A DNA stretch of 64,000 nucleotides from Coniochaeta sp. PMI_546 (GCA_021432605.1 MU271149.1:558001-622000), one strand, 5' to 3'. Positions 50,411-63,155 are shown, counted from the stretch's first letter. Numbers and translations are program-made. The notes: generated by a model from the letters alone, not told the origin.

Positions 50411-53372
50411 ATGAACCAGACCATGAATGGCCGAAATGCACCTCTATCACCTGTGTCTCTAGGCGGAAGCGAGTGGAATTACCAACCCCAAAACGACAAC
50501 CAGGGCCCTTACCCAAACGCTCGCGGTCAACTGCCAATCTCACCGCCAAACTCTGGCGGCTCTGCCGGCATGATGGACGGCGCATTCCCGCCTCAACCTC
50601 GGAGCAATGGCGGTCCGTCACCTCCCGCCTCCATAGGCAGGTCCAGCGTCGCCTCCAACATCTACGCGAGGAGCGAGAGCGGCCGGAGCCAGCGCGACGA
50701 CAACCACGAAGCCATCCTCGGCGAACACTACATATCCCTCAAGCGCTTCCTGTCCGAGAAGTCGCGCGACGGCAGGCCCAATGCGCCCCCGAACAAGGCA
50801 CGCGACAAGCTGCAGCGCCTGACCGGCGTTCAGTTCCTCGAACTAAGCACCGATGTGTACGACGAGCTGAAGCGGCGAGAAGCCGTCCAGCGGAGACCCT
50901 CCAACGCTTCAAACCAGGGACCGCCGCCGTACCTCATGCCCGAGAACAACTTCCACCCAAAACGAAACCAGGCGCGGCAAAAACTGTCGTCTCTCGGCCC
51001 GCCTCGGTTCCGCGACTTGGCGACGGACGTCTTCTGCGAGCTCGAACGCAGATACCCGCGCTTCCAGGCCGGCGACATACCGCGCATGGGTAGCCCCATG
51101 TCTTCCATGTCGATGAGAGGTCCGCCAAGCCGCTCGCAGACGCCAGTGAGCGGCATGAATGGGTTCCCTCCACCACGGCCAGGTAGCCGCATGAGGCGAC
51201 CGTCGGAGGCGAGCTCGATACGGAGCGGACGCGGGGGGCCGGGGCAGGTCAACGGCAACTACGGTAACCCTGCCTCGCCCGGTCCGGGGAATGGAGAATA
51301 TGGACGCCCGACACCGAAGCAATTCCAGAGTAACACAATCGTCCCTAATAAGAGCACCATGTTGGAGGAGGATGACGAACCTATAAGCCCGCTTACTCCG
51401 GCTCCGGAAGCCAACGGTTTTGGCCTGGGGCCTTTATCTGCCAACCAGGAGAGCGAACGGAGTTTTGACGGATATGGTGACAGGAGTGCTGTGCCTTCTG
51501 AGGTGAGCTTTTTCCTCCCCTGAAATGTGCTGCCTATGTCATCAATAACTAACAAGTATTCAGACGGACCAGAGACTTATAGACGAGTACGAGGCGCAAG
51601 TTAGAGACCTGCGAGAAAAACTCGATAATATGGAGGACGCTATGAAGCAAAAAGAGGATGAAATGAATAGAAAACTCGACGACGAACGAGACAGGGCTTC
51701 GGCTGTAAACGTGCAAAAGAAGGAGTGGGAGGACATCCGTGCAGACCTAGAGAACAGGTTAGCTGATGCTCAAAACCTAAACGATTCTCTACGGCAGGAA
51801 CTGGACCGCCTGAGAGACGACCACGCTGCCGAGGTCCGCGACCTCAGGGAGCAGCTGGAGGACGCAAGGCAGTCCGCCCAACGAAACAACATGGGCTCGC
51901 GGGGCGGCTCCGATATGGAGCTCCAACGAGAGAACGAGGATTTACGCGCAGCACTACAAGAGCAGCAGCAGGTGACCGACGAAGTCCGTCGCGAAGCGCA
52001 AGACTTCCTCCGGGAGATGAAGCTCCTCTCCCAACAGGGCAGTTCCGCTTACGAGCGCCAGGGCGAGATGGAAAAGACGATCGAGGTACTCGAGGCCGAG
52101 GTCCGCGACTGGCGCAACCGGTACGCCCGCACAAAGACGCAGCTGCGGAACATGCGCGCGTCCTCGCTGGGCCTCACGATCGAGCAGGACGCGGCGCAGT
52201 ACGTCAAGGAGCGCGGCTTCACCGAGGAGAACGGGCTCGTCAAGGACGTGCACGTCACCAAGTTCCAGATCTCCATCGACGAGCTCCTGCGCCGGGCCCG
52301 CGTCGACGACCCGCACAAGGTGATCGACTCGATGAAGGCGGTCGTGGTCAGCGTCCGGCGCATCACGAAGGACATCGACGACTCGGGTCCCAAGAGCGAG
52401 GATCTCGCGCAGCAGCAGGCGCGGCTCAAGTCCAAGGTGTCGCAGACAGCCAACAACCTCATCACCGCCTCCAAGAACTTTGCCGCCGCCGCGGGGATCT
52501 CCCCCGTCTCGCTCCTCGACGCGGCGGCCTCGCACCTCGTCGCCGCCGTGGTAGAGATGCTGCGCACAGTCAAGATCCGCGCCACTCCCGCCGGGGAGCT
52601 CGAGGACGACGATGACGGGACCATCACCCCCGTCGACTCGACCGGTTTCTTCTCCCCGCGCAGCAACAGCAACAACAGCAACAGCAACAACCAATCCCAG
52701 GCATCCTCCGGCATATCCTCCGCGCCGCGCACGCAGGACTCCCTCCCTCCCCCACCTCCCTTCCAGGGGCTGGGCGGCCTCGGCAACCGCGGCAGCGCCG
52801 ACAGCTCGACGTACAGCCCCATCAGCTCGCCGCGCGAGAGCTACGCCTCCAGACGACCCATGTCCCGCGGCACCAACGGCTACCTCGGGCTGAACAAGGG
52901 CCTCCCCTCCAACCCGGCCCCGCTCACCAACGGCAACGGCTACCGCCAGCAGCAGCAGCAGCAGCAGCAGCAAGCCAACCGCACAGAAGACGTCAAGATC
53001 TACCTGGAAGACCAGACGGCGGTGCTGGTGCAGACGATCCAGAACCTGGTGCAGCTGATCCGGGGGGACGCGGGGATAGACCAGATCACGGAGGAGATCA
53101 ACGGCATCGCCGACGTGGTGGGGAAGGTGGTGGGGGAGACGGAGACCCTGGGCGGGGAGGCGGGGGAGCTCACGCGGAGGCTCGGGGTGTGCAGGGAGAG
53201 GCTGCTGGAGGCCGGGGACAGGGGGGCGGAGCTCGCGGCCGAGGGGAAGGATCCGGGAAGCAGGGAGTGGCGGATGTGGACGCAGACGCTGCCGCCCATT
53301 GCGTTTGAGATTGCGAGGGAGACGAAGGAGGTGGTGCTCAGGCTTGGGGGTGGGGGGGATGATTTCTCGTAG
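50411..53372 (+). CDS. spa2: Spa2-type polarisome scaffold (966 aa)
   Basis: Spa2 organises the polarisome at hyphal tips, linking formin, Bud6 and MAPK-module proteins. Exons are 50411-51502 and 51564-53372, joined in phase 0 across 61 bases (SAVPSE-TDQRLI). The N-terminal SHD/GIT region has two tandem repeats, ARDKLQRLTGVQFLELSTDV (about 129) and QARQKLSSLGPPRFRDLATD (about 188), each ending in a DELKRR/CELERR helix. A Pro/Gly/Ser-rich linker follows, then a long coiled coil (about 365-560, EDAMKQKEDEMNRKLDDERD). Next comes an SHD-II-like helical segment (about 580-680), low-complexity stretches including nine glutamines (826-834), and a conserved helical C-terminus (about 840-966, VKIYLEDQTAVLVQTIQNLV). 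The domain order and length fit filamentous Spa2. A second ATG at codon 5 exists, but the first is used. Confidence 0.93.
52947..52973 (+). repeat. (CAG)n run coding for poly-Gln in Spa2
   Basis: Eight CAG codons and one CAA form a nine-Gln tract. An upstream AAC/AGC-rich stretch (about 52663-52695) encodes an Asn/Ser run in the same linker. Confidence 0.9.
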
Positions 53373-55634
53373 ACGTCATGAATATCTTGCCATGAGGTTG
53401 TGGGATCATGGACCTTTGGGCAATGCTGAGCATTGGACGTTGGGGTTCTTATACATGGCTGAGGTGGGATGGAGATGAGCTTTGGACGTGTAACGGACGG
53501 ACAGACGAGGTCATGTCGGGATGTCTCGTGGTTTTTTGGGGAGGTGTCGTTGGAGAGTTTGTCCCCTTGGAGCTGTGTTGGAGAGGTGGGATAGCTGGAC
53601 CTTTTTCTTTTTGGGAAGTTCTGGCGGAATCACTGCTGGATATTCTTCGTCTTTCTTGCTTTGATACCCGATCATGGCCTTGCTTTCGTCTTTTGGATCG
53701 CCGTCATCCGCTGGCATTATTCATGGGTTACCTTGGGTCTGCTTCCTACTATTTTACCATTTTTTTTCTCTCTGGGCGTCATTCTCTGCATACTGTCTAT
53801 GCTAAGCTACGACTGCTTGGAGACAATGTTTATACTGCGGTGATGGAGACCAGTGGCTGGGGGGGGGGGATAGAGTCTACGCCGACTGTTGTGTAGATAT
53901 AGCATTTTGATATCACGACATGGATAGAGTTGGATATTGTATGACGCTCAACTTGACATTGCATCAATGAGTGCCTGTCCTTGCGTGGAGTTGACCATGG
54001 TGCAGACGCCTCCAAGCTGCGCCGTCTCAACAATGTACTATGGTAGACTCTACGGCGAATTCCGCCTTTAGCATTCAGCCTCACAGTTTCATGGCTGTTT
54101 CTGGTTTGTTCTGCACAAAAGTCAACTTCGGGTTCGAACGTCTCGTCAGGCACTTTTTTCTCTCTTCTTTGCTTTCATGAACGTGAAAAAGCTTGTCTCC
54201 TTGTCCTTCCAAGCTTTCCCTCACCGCAACGACAACCGCGAGAGCCTCGTGCCAAGACGCCGGTACTTATATTCTTTTTTATTTTTAGGGCACACGGTCA
54301 ATAGAATGCACTGCCAGGAGGACTGTCTCTAAACCGACAAGCGGTGTCAATATTAGGTTGGGAGGGACCAATCATTCCCCTGGCGAAGCCCCTGTGGCGT
54401 TTCTAGGGGAAATTGAGGGCCGTTAGTTGCGCACTGTGTAATGTCTCTGTCTGCCTGTCCTTTGCATAATCACCACCACTCTCTTTCCTCCGATACTTGA
54501 CATCGTCACTCAACCCAATTGGCGATATCCAGGCTTTTGTTGAGTCACCGTTTATGCTAGTGAAGTGCCGAGCGGTACTTCTTCCGTGCATCACGAAGGC
54601 TGAGCGAGAGCTGAGATGGGACTCGACGCCTCTTTTCCTCTCCTCGCGCCATGGCCTGCCCAAGTGCATTTCGTGGCGTCAGTTTCTTGTTCATGCTTTG
54701 ATTCGGACTGGTGAAGTTGAAACCACACGAATCTCGACCATCCACCTCTCTCCACTGACTCTCTTTAAATCCCTTTCTGGGTGGTTCCGGATCATCAGCC
54801 CCCCAGGTATCACTCTACTCTCCTCCATCAGTATCAGACACACACGAGAGAAGTGACTAACCATTCGTCTATGCAATCTACACCGTGGGCCGCCTTACTG
54901 GAATGGGTATGCAGCCCGCAGTCGCGATCGCATTCCGCCAGAGCACGGGGATCGTCTGCTATCGAACAAGGGGTGCCATTCTCAGCCGCATCTGCCGTCT
55001 CGCTTCTCAGCACAGTGCCGGACGCCGTGCCCGCACCATCACCCCGTGTCACTGCTTGGTTGGTCCCGGTGCAAGTCACTAATCACCCAACGCATCACGA
55101 GGAATACAAAAAGCAGGAGCCATGATGTGCCTTTGGATGGGTCCTTTTCCTAACCAGCCGACACTGGGCTTTGGTGAACCTGGCAAAGATGCTTAAGTGG
55201 GCGCTTCACCAGGGTATCCAATTTCAGCCACGCCCTACGCTTCCTTGGGTCTAGGAGAGTCTAGAGACTGCAGCCAATGCGACCCAAATGTACACTATGC
55301 TCGAGCGCGTAAGTGTAAGGCAGACTCCCCCTGCGATCCATGCCAGTGCTGTTTGATGAGGATGGGCTTCCGAGTCGCGTACTGTTGCACGACGGCTTCA
55401 GCCGCGCGAGCTTCGACCCAGGGAAGGAGACTTGGCGAGTGCCGGGGCCTTCTCTCTCTTTTGTATAAGTCGGGGCTTGCCTTCGCCCACCTCTCGAAGG
55501 GTTCTTCCTCTTGGTCTGTTGCTCCGTCTTTTGTTGCTTGTCTAGTCCAACAAGCTCTATTCTCCTTCGTTCTCAGTAACCTGTTAACTAGTCAAACCCC
55601 CCAATAATACCTATCCCCCACACACTCTTTCGCA
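53373..55634. other. Largest gene-free interval (2.26 kb)
   Basis: I could not support any gene here on either strand. Frames reach 136-162 codons, but without motifs, and they overlap one another. A G-run lies at about 53860-53868. The right end is the MARVEL gene promoter. An unannotated non-coding RNA or rapidly evolving small gene cannot be excluded. Confidence 0.45.
55464..55469 (+). promoter_or_regulatory. TATA-like box of the MARVEL gene
   Basis: TATAAG lies about 170 bases before the MARVEL start codon, after a CT-rich stretch (TCTCTCTTTT). This order is common in fungal promoters. Only sequence and distance support it. Confidence 0.3.
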
Positions 55635-56417
55635 ATGGAGAGCTCAAAGTACTCGACCGCCCGCCTCGCCGGACGAGAGCACATCCCCCTCTACCCGCAG
55701 AACTTCATCGCCCTGCGCATCGTCCAGCTCGTCATCGCCGTCATCGTCATCGGCCTCTCGGCCTACGGCGTGTCGGGCTGGGCCTTCGACGGCGACATCT
55801 TCATCATGGTCGTCGGCCTGATGACCCTGATCGTCACAATCTACTACATCGTCGCCGAGTTCTCCGCCCCGCAGATCTACAACTACTGGGCCGTGCTGGC
55901 GCTGGACATCTTCCTCGTGGTCATGTGGCTCGCCTCCTTCGCCCTGCTGGCCTCCGAGGTCGCCGCCATCTACTCGTACTCCTCGACCACGTACTACGAC
56001 TACTACACCGGAAGCTACTACAGCAGCGGCGGGCTCGGTGGCGCCACTGCTTGGGCGGCTTGTCTAGCAGCCAGCTCCGGCCTCGGTGGTCTGGAGTTGT
56101 AAGTCCTTGATCTCCTCCCAACACAATCCTCCACGAGTTATTGCCCTCAAGACAAAACAGAGTGCTAACATGGATCAAACAGTGCTCTCTTCATCGGCTC
56201 CCTGGTCACCCACGGCGTCATGCTCCACCGCCACCGCAAGGCCGGCCTGCACTGCACCCCCGGCGCGGCCCCGAGCTACTCCGCCGGCGGAAGCGAGTTC
56301 AAGCAGCAGCCGATCCAGACGGCCGTTCCTGTCCAGCAGCAGTACGCCGTGCCTCAACAGCAGGCATATGCCGTTCCTGCTGCGACTTATCCCCAGCAGC
56401 AGTATCAGCCCGCCTAG
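55635..56417 (+). CDS. MARVEL-domain four-helix membrane protein (232 aa)
   Basis: Exons are 55635-56098 and 56183-56417. The 84-base intron splits a Phe codon and gives GGLEFALFIGSLVTHGVML. Four hydrophobic segments are visible: about 27-50 (ALRIVQLVIAVIVIGLSAYG), 58-78 (IFIMVVGLMTLIVTIYYIV), 87-112 (AVLALDIFLVVMWLASFALL) and 143-175. A Tyr/Ser-rich loop lies between the third and fourth. The C-terminal tail is Gln/Tyr/Pro/Ala-rich (VQQQYAVPQQQAYAV) and probably cytosolic. This layout matches fungal MARVEL proteins, which sit in plasma-membrane or endosomal domains. The specific function is unknown. The splice site near residue 155 brings the fourth helix in frame. Confidence 0.87.
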
Positions 56418-56778
56418 ATGGGCGATTCCAAAGGTGGTGGTCAGGCATGACTAGACTTTAATGGATGGCCACGAACGCTTACCAAGCTTCTTGGATGGTT
56501 ACGCAATCTCGGAAAACGTAGGAGGGGTGTGAGGAATGGGAACTGTTACTTATGTTGGCGCAAGTTCGTTTCGTGTAGCGGGTTGATCATCTCGAGAGTT
56601 AATCAAAGATACCAAATATGATTTCAATGGAACCGATGGCGCCTAGAATATCATGTCATTGATTTAACGCTATATTTGCTCCGAAAATGCTCCAAGTAAT
56701 TTTGCATAACATCACAGCAGTTGGTCCCTCGAAGCTATCAAGCCTTCACCGCCCGAAAGAAAGAAAAAAAACACCCAC
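56418..56778. other. Tail-to-tail spacer
   Basis: The 3' ends of the MARVEL gene and the carboxypeptidase-like gene face each other. Nothing else was recognised. Confidence 0.5.
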
Positions 56779-59315
56779 TCAGCCCGAAAGGCTCTCCGCC
56801 GCCTTCAGAATAGCATTCTCAGTGATATCAACCCACTTGTTGAACCGCACCTCATCCTTCTGGTCAATAGCCTCCATCAGTCCGGGGAAGACAGCTAGTT
56901 TTCTTCTCGTCAGCATACATAATCACTTGTATTTATTCCGTTTCAAACTCGGAAAGAGGATAGATCTGAGAAAAAAAGAAAAAAAAACTACTCACCACCA
57001 GCATAACCAGTCCACAACCCCGGCGCAAACACAATATGCTTGAACCAGCCCCTCCCATCCAAACCCTCGGGATGCAAGAACTTCCTCTCGAGCAGCTTGT
57101 ACTTGGTATTCACCCTCCTAATCTGGAACCCCAGCCTGATGCGCTTGGGCCACTTCCACCACGGGATCTCATCCTTGGCCCTCTCCTCCAGCTCCGCCGC
57201 GCGCGCGTCGAGCTCAATGGCCGCCTTGCCCAGCTTCCACACCGCCCCGTGGAGCCTCACGAAGGCCTCCCCCTGCGCCGGGAAGACGCTCGCGGCCGAC
57301 ACCGAGGTGTCGCCCGCCCGGGACCGGAGGGCAAAGATCTCCTCGTCAGTCTCGGAAGAGGAGTCGTCGCCGCCAGCGAGGTCGGAAGTCGAGTTCCGGG
57401 CCTGCAGGGCGTCCTCGACCTTCTTCACGTACTCGCCCAGGGCGTCGGCGTAGTCCTTTGCCCCAAAGGGCACGACGAGCGAGTCGGCTAGCTGGGCCGT
57501 CAGCAGGGCCAGCACCTGGGCCATGGTCCTGTGATACGCGAAGCCCGGGTCGCCGTAGTGGCTCATCCAGTAGAAGCTGTCGTAGTTGCTGTGGTAGTGG
57601 TACACGGCGTCGTCGCGGGCGCCGCCGAACCCGACGTCTATCGAGGGGACGCCGGCAAAGTCCTGGAAGGCCGTGAAGTCGCTCCCGCTGCCCATGGTGC
57701 CGATCCTGCCGTCCCACAGGTCGGCGACGGTCTGTCCCGGCACGGTCTGGTTGGCCGAGGGCACCTGGGCGGCGACCTCGTAGATGAGCCTGTTGAGCAG
57801 CGGGGCGGCCTTGGCGCTGAACTCCTTGCCCCTGACGCCGACGTCGACGTTGACGTAGGCCACGTTGGCCCTGGTCACCCAGGGGAGGTACTCCTCCACC
57901 CACTCGGTGCTGCCGACCAGGCCGTATTCCTCGCCGTCCCAGCTGGCGAAGACGATGGTGCGCAAGGGCTTCCAGCCGGCCTTGACGGCGGCGCCGAAGG
58001 AGCGGATGGCCTCGTTGATGACGGCGCTGCCGCTGTTCGGGTCGCCGGCCCCGCCGACGATCCAGGCGTCGCGGTGGTTGCCCACGACGACGACTTCGTC
58101 GGGGATGGTGCCGTTGATGATGCCGATGACGTTCCAGATCGGGGTCGTGATGTAGTCTTGCTCGTTGTAGAGGTTCACAACGACGTCGTCGGGTGTCGGG
58201 CCGATGTTGTAATCGACGCCCCGGTAGCCGAGGCCGGCGTTGCGGGTCCAGTACTTGTTGAGGTCCTTGGCTTTTGGGCCGTGGCCATTGAGGGCTTTCA
58301 GGATCGGCAGGGCGTCCTGGTAGGAGATTGGAATGGATGGGATGACGGGGATGACACTCTCGGTAGGGGCGCGAGGAACACCGGGTTTGGATGGATATCC
58401 CGGGGTCGTCGGATCTCCTGGCAGAATGCTCAGGAACTCGGCTGAACCTCGCTGCACGCTACTAGGTTGCCGAGCAGGCCCTTCCGGGTACGTCTTTAGG
58501 CCTTTCTCCTCGGTGATATCTCCGTCGTCGCCGGGGTCGGAATAGAGGATTGTACCGATCATGCCCTGCTCCTGCGCGCGCTTCACCTTGAGACCACGGA
58601 AGATGCCTCCGTAGCGAGCAATGGCGATCTTGCCTTTCAGGCTGACATTGGCCTTGATCAGATCCTCAAAGTCCTGGTATGTCCCGTAGTTGACGTAGAC
58701 GATCGGAGCTGTCACATTTCCGCTAGCTGAGTAGCCGTGGAAGGTAGGAATGCTGTTCTCCAGTCCAGTGGTCGGATCGTCGTCAAGAACATCTTCCTTC
58801 AACGATGCCTCGTAGGCGACCTTCCACTCGGTCACGCCGCTCTTCTTCTCGGTCTTGTGAAGCAGGGCCAGCCGGTGGTCCACCGGGCGATTTAGGTAGA
58901 CGTCGTAGGTGTTGATCACAGACCTGACTCCGAACTCCTCCCACTTCTCCTTCGTCCAGACCGCCTGCGAGTAGTTCTGGCCCGCCATATGAGCTCCAGC
59001 GGTATAGTACCGACTCCATTCCTCGGCTTTCTTGGAATCCGGAGTGTGGAGCAGGATCTCCTTCAGTTGCTCGTAAGTGATCTTTCTCCCCCGGCAGCCT
59101 GGCCAAGTCCACTCGTCAGGTTCGTGACGGTGGGGAGGGCGACGATGTGTTGCATCGGGGTCGAAAAAGAGAGTCACGAAGAAGGCAACCAGAAACCATA
59201 TGAGTGTAGATGACAAGGCGATTGTGCAAAATCGCCGAAGCACATTGTGAGGATATCTTCTCCTTGGAGGCCCGAGCCTCACAGTTGTGAGGAGCGGCGT
59301 ATGCTCACTCGACAT
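56779..59315 (-). CDS. Glutamate carboxypeptidase II-like M28 zinc peptidase, type II membrane protein (811 aa)
   Basis: Exons are 59315-56996 and 56894-56779. The 101-base intron joins TGYAGG to AVFPGLMEAIDQ in phase 1, completing the transferrin-receptor-like dimerisation domain. A cytosolic tail (1-29, with RRRYPHNVLRRF) precedes one membrane anchor (about 30-51). The ectodomain contains a PA domain (about 190-340) and an M28 catalytic domain. All expected zinc and catalytic residues are seen: H414 (GNHRDAW), D425 (GDPNSG), E462 and E463 (WDGEEYG), D491 (NVDVG) and H575 (YHYHSNYD). It should therefore be an active two-zinc peptidase at the cell surface, vacuole or secretory pathway, with N-glycosylation sites such as NYS, NVS and NGT. 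The substrate in fungi is unknown. The ATG at 59315 is used because the longer frame has only a TTG. Confidence 0.92.
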
Positions 59316-60840
59316 ATTCGATGATTCTTCTGTGGCTTGATTAGACGAGGACACCCGAGTTGGATCAGAAGACTCCAAGACATCGGTGAGCTGGGATGCT
59401 GGTGTCTTGACTGATATTGGCTGAGCATGTCAAGACGATAAGATCATGCACAACTTACACAATGCGATCATTACAAGAGCTCAAACAGCGCCTTGAAGCT
59501 GTGGAATCAAGATCGATGATCCAGTGAGACCGGAATCACATAAGCTCTTTCTTGGTTTTTGATGCTATCTCAAGCTTCCTGGAGCTCAGTGACCTCTGAG
59601 GAACATCACGAGAGACGCAAGCCGCGAGGTGGAAGTCGCCATCATGACTGCCTGTTTCGGTTTAACGCGGCAACCCCACTAACGTCGGACGGACTGCCCC
59701 TCATTGGACAATCACTCAATCACAATAACACCCCAACCCAGGACTGTGCCTCGTCTCCTCCTGCGCCTTTCAATCCTTCATGTCTTGCCATCCGTAGCGT
59801 CTTAGGAGCGACCAAACTCGATACAAGAAGTTGAGGTGATGGAGAGCAGTTGATTTTGAATTCTCACGGCTTTTCAGCTTCTGCGCAACGTCCCCTGCGT
59901 CCGTACCTGCCCTCACGTAATATCGACGGTGACGGTGAGGAGAAGGCAGAGGTGAATCCACACGATTCCGGCACACCTGAGCCGATCACAGCCCCACTCC
60001 GGGGCCGGTTGCGGAGTCCTCGCCACGGCAAGGCCCTCAGTGCCCTATGGGGTCACACCCTCTTTGACAGGTTTGACAGTCCACAACGACATGTCGCACT
60101 TCTGCAGGTGACGGAGGCGCAACACTGATAGTGCGGTGAGAACACCTGCAGAGCTGCAGAGCTAAGAGGCAGACGGCGAACTCAACTGGCTCCATGTTCC
60201 GCTACGAGGCTTGCCCACCAACCCCCCTCTACCATATTATTATACATTTGATCCGGGTTCTACGGGTCATCCACGCACAAGCAGAGCGCTCGCGCACGGC
60301 GGTTTATCCGGGGTCAACTTGGCAAGGGTCCAGTCAACCTCGCATTAGTTTCCTTGACGTCGACCACTCAGAAACGGAACCGCGCCGGCGCCCGGCGCTG
60401 CAAAGGCGCATTCCGTGCTATGTGTAATGACGAATTTTACTACCTGTTATGTCAGCCTCTGCGCGCATGACTCCTTCGCTGTTTCTGTTGGTCGAATATC
60501 TTCTATGCAACAGCCTCTCAACCAAATCTCTGTCGGTTTCTCTCTCTCCCATTCTGTTTTTGCCTCATTTATTCGTCGGTCCGTCGACGTCTTGTCTACG
60601 AAGAAGACCTTCGAGGTACCCGGATCTCGAGTGGAAACAGACAAGCTCATTGACTACTCAGCTACTGTCTCTCTTGGTATTTTTCTTCTTCTTCTTGTCT
60701 TTAGTGCTCCACTGGACACTAAGGTAGTTAGAAAAGTGGGCTCCGAAGCTTGCTACAACCGCCATACCGTCCTGTCGGTTTCTGCCTCCTCGTCCGAATG
60801 ACCTCTCTATAGACGGTGTTACATAGACGGCGGCTAAACC
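59316..60840. other. Divergent interval between the M28 peptidase and the MFS transporter
   Basis: No coding frame here is convincing. The interval holds both promoters. CT-rich stretches lie around 60530-60560 and 60660-60700 before the transporter. A GC-rich inverted segment lies near 60382-60412. Nothing else was identified. Confidence 0.45.
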
Positions 60841-63155
60841 ATGGCGAGGTCGAAGGGATATACACCGAAGCTGCCGGTGAAGCAGCTAGCAATCCTAGGT
60901 AAGCTTTGTAGTCTCTCTAGTCAAGTCCTATCACACCTGTTTCCTATGTATATGGGGGGAAATAATGCTCTGTGACTGCATTCGAGAGAATCAGGGCTAC
61001 CCATAATGCTAGGCCGTTTATCGTGGGGGGGCATCGTGTCCAGGACAATCCGGGAGGCGTACCTGTCTCACGCGTGATAACAGACTTTTTCGGTTACACC
61101 TAGAGTCGCGTCGGCTAGGCCAGTCGTAGATAGGAGACATGGCCATATAACCTGTACAGGTACCAACCCCATACACCAAGGTGATGACTGACATATCTCG
61201 CAGCTGTCGCTCGATTTGCGGAGCCCCTGGCTCTGACATCCGTCTTCCCCTACCTGCCTGAGATGATTGCAAGTTTCGGCGTCGAAAAGAACGATATCGC
61301 CAGATGGGCTGGCATCACTGGTGCCATCTTCTCAATATCACAAAGTCTCACAGCTGTGCCATGGGGAAAGGCGTCAGACAAGTTCGGCAGGAAGCCAATC
61401 ATCTTGATCGGTCTGATGAGTACCATGATTTGCTTCATGATATGGGGCGTTTCAACAAGTTTATGGATGGCTTTGACCGTACGAGCCATATCCGGGGCCA
61501 CCAATGGCAATGGTGAGCGCCGCCTAGCTTGGACCCGACCCGAGGGATATGTTGAGCTAACACCGTGACAGTTGGTATCATAAGGACAATGGTAGCCGAG
61601 ATGGTCCCTGAGAAAGAGCTGCAACCAAGAGCATTCTCACTTATGCCCCTCGTGTGGAGCATAGGATCCGTCTTTGGTCCAGCATTCGGCGGTTTCTTTG
61701 CTCGGCCAGCAGAGCAGTATCCCGCGCTATTTGGGAACAGTTGGTTCCTAAAGAAATACCCATTTGCCCTTCCAAATATCGTCGCTTGTGCGGTGTTCTT
61801 CGTGTCCTGCATGACGGGGCTATTATTCTTAAAGGTAAGAGAATATTGTCAAATATGACCGAGGAAAAGATCTCTAAACCAAGTCACAGGAAACCCTCGA
61901 AAGCAAGCGCAACCACAGAGACTGGGGCCTAAAACTTGGCGAGAAGCTCACCGACTCCCTGCGCCCATCAAAGAAGCACCACCGCCGTCACAGACGCTCC
62001 TTCGTCGACGACGAAGCCCAAGCGCCCCTCCTCTCAGAGCAAGACATGTCCAGTTCCGAACGCCTGACAGCACAAGCTGAGCCGCCGAGCCACGCCGAGA
62101 TCTTCACCAAGCAGACCTGCATCAACTTACTTTCCTACACCTTCCTCGCCCTCCACTCTGTCGCCTACGACCAGGTGCTCCCCGTCTTCCTCAACTACCC
62201 GCGCCAAGTCCCCGACGAGCACAACACGCAGCTCCCCTTCAAGTTCTCCGGCGGCTTCGGCCTCAGCTCCGACCGCATCGGCACCATCTTCACCGTCTAC
62301 GGCATCGCGTGCGGCATCATCCAGTTCTTCGTATTCCCCCCGCTGTGCACGCGGTTCGGCGTCCTGAACTGCTACCGGGCGGCTGCGCTGACCTTCCCGC
62401 TTGTTTACCTGATCACGCCTTACACGGCACTTATCCAGGACGACAAGCTCCGCTACGCGCTGTTCATGGTCATCATGCTCGTCAAGGGCTTCGTGGTCAT
62501 TGTTGGGTTCCCGTGCACCACCATCTTGCTCACCAACTCGGCCTCATCTCTGCGCATCCTGGGCACTCTCAACGGGTACGCGACCAGCTTCAGCGGGCTA
62601 GGTCGCGCAATTGGCCCTGCGATGACGGGCTCGGTCTTCAGCCTGGGCGTGCAGAAGGGGTACATGATCTTCCCCTGGTGGACGCTGGCGGCGGTTTCCC
62701 TCATCGGCGCCCTGCCGTCGTGGTACATCGTCGAGGGAGACGGACCGTCCGGCAAGGCGCCCGATAGCGATGACGAGGATGATGAAGGTGACGAGAACGA
62801 ATTCGAAGAGGACAACCTCCTCCCTGCTGCTGACGGGGTGGAAACCCTCACGCTGGAGGCCGAGAGTGTTGTCCATGATGGCAAATATACGGACCGGGAA
62901 GATGTCCGAGGGCAGAGCAGCGGCGCTCACGATCGGCGTGCCGCAAGACGTCTAGAGCGTCTGAGCATACCAGATATCGACGACTCCGAGATGTCGGACT
63001 GCCCGCCTCTATGTCCGGAGCTCAAGGGGAGTCCGAAGGCAAAGGTGCCGCCGCAGGTGAAGCTCCGGCGCATGTCCGCTGCCGGGAAAGATATTGAGCA
63101 TGGCAATGCGGGCGGGAACGCGAGGAGAGGTCTGTCCGAGGAGGCTGATGACTGA
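60841..63155 (+). CDS. MFS transporter, Ycr023c/ZIFL-like (631 aa)
   Basis: This is a 12-helix major facilitator, probably a proton antiporter, with unknown substrate. Exons are 60841-60898, 61204-61512, 61572-61834 and 61890-63155. The introns are 305, 59 and 55 bases, and the first is unusually long for this window. Splicing yields LAILAVARFAEPLALTSVFPYLPEM, typical of the family, and GATNGNVGIIRTMVAEM. MFS motif A appears as GKASDKFGRKP between helices 2 and 3. A central hydrophilic loop (about 210-275, with HHRRHRRS and APLLSEQD) separates the two six-helix halves. The second half carries NYPRQVP and GYATSFSGLGRAIGPAMTG. A long C-terminal tail (about 495-631) is first acidic (DSDDEDDEGDENEFEED) and then basic, and is probably regulatory. 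It resembles fungal drug/H+ and zinc-induced-facilitator-like transporters. Confidence 0.9.

Noticed and set aside
51954-52973. 339-codon minus-strand frame across Spa2
   Set aside because: It is antisense of the Spa2 coiled-coil exon and rich in Leu/Val/Arg/Asp. It has no motif.
54126-54140. GGGTTCGAAC word resembling a tRNA T-arm
   Set aside because: No matching acceptor stem, D-arm or anticodon arm could be placed around it.
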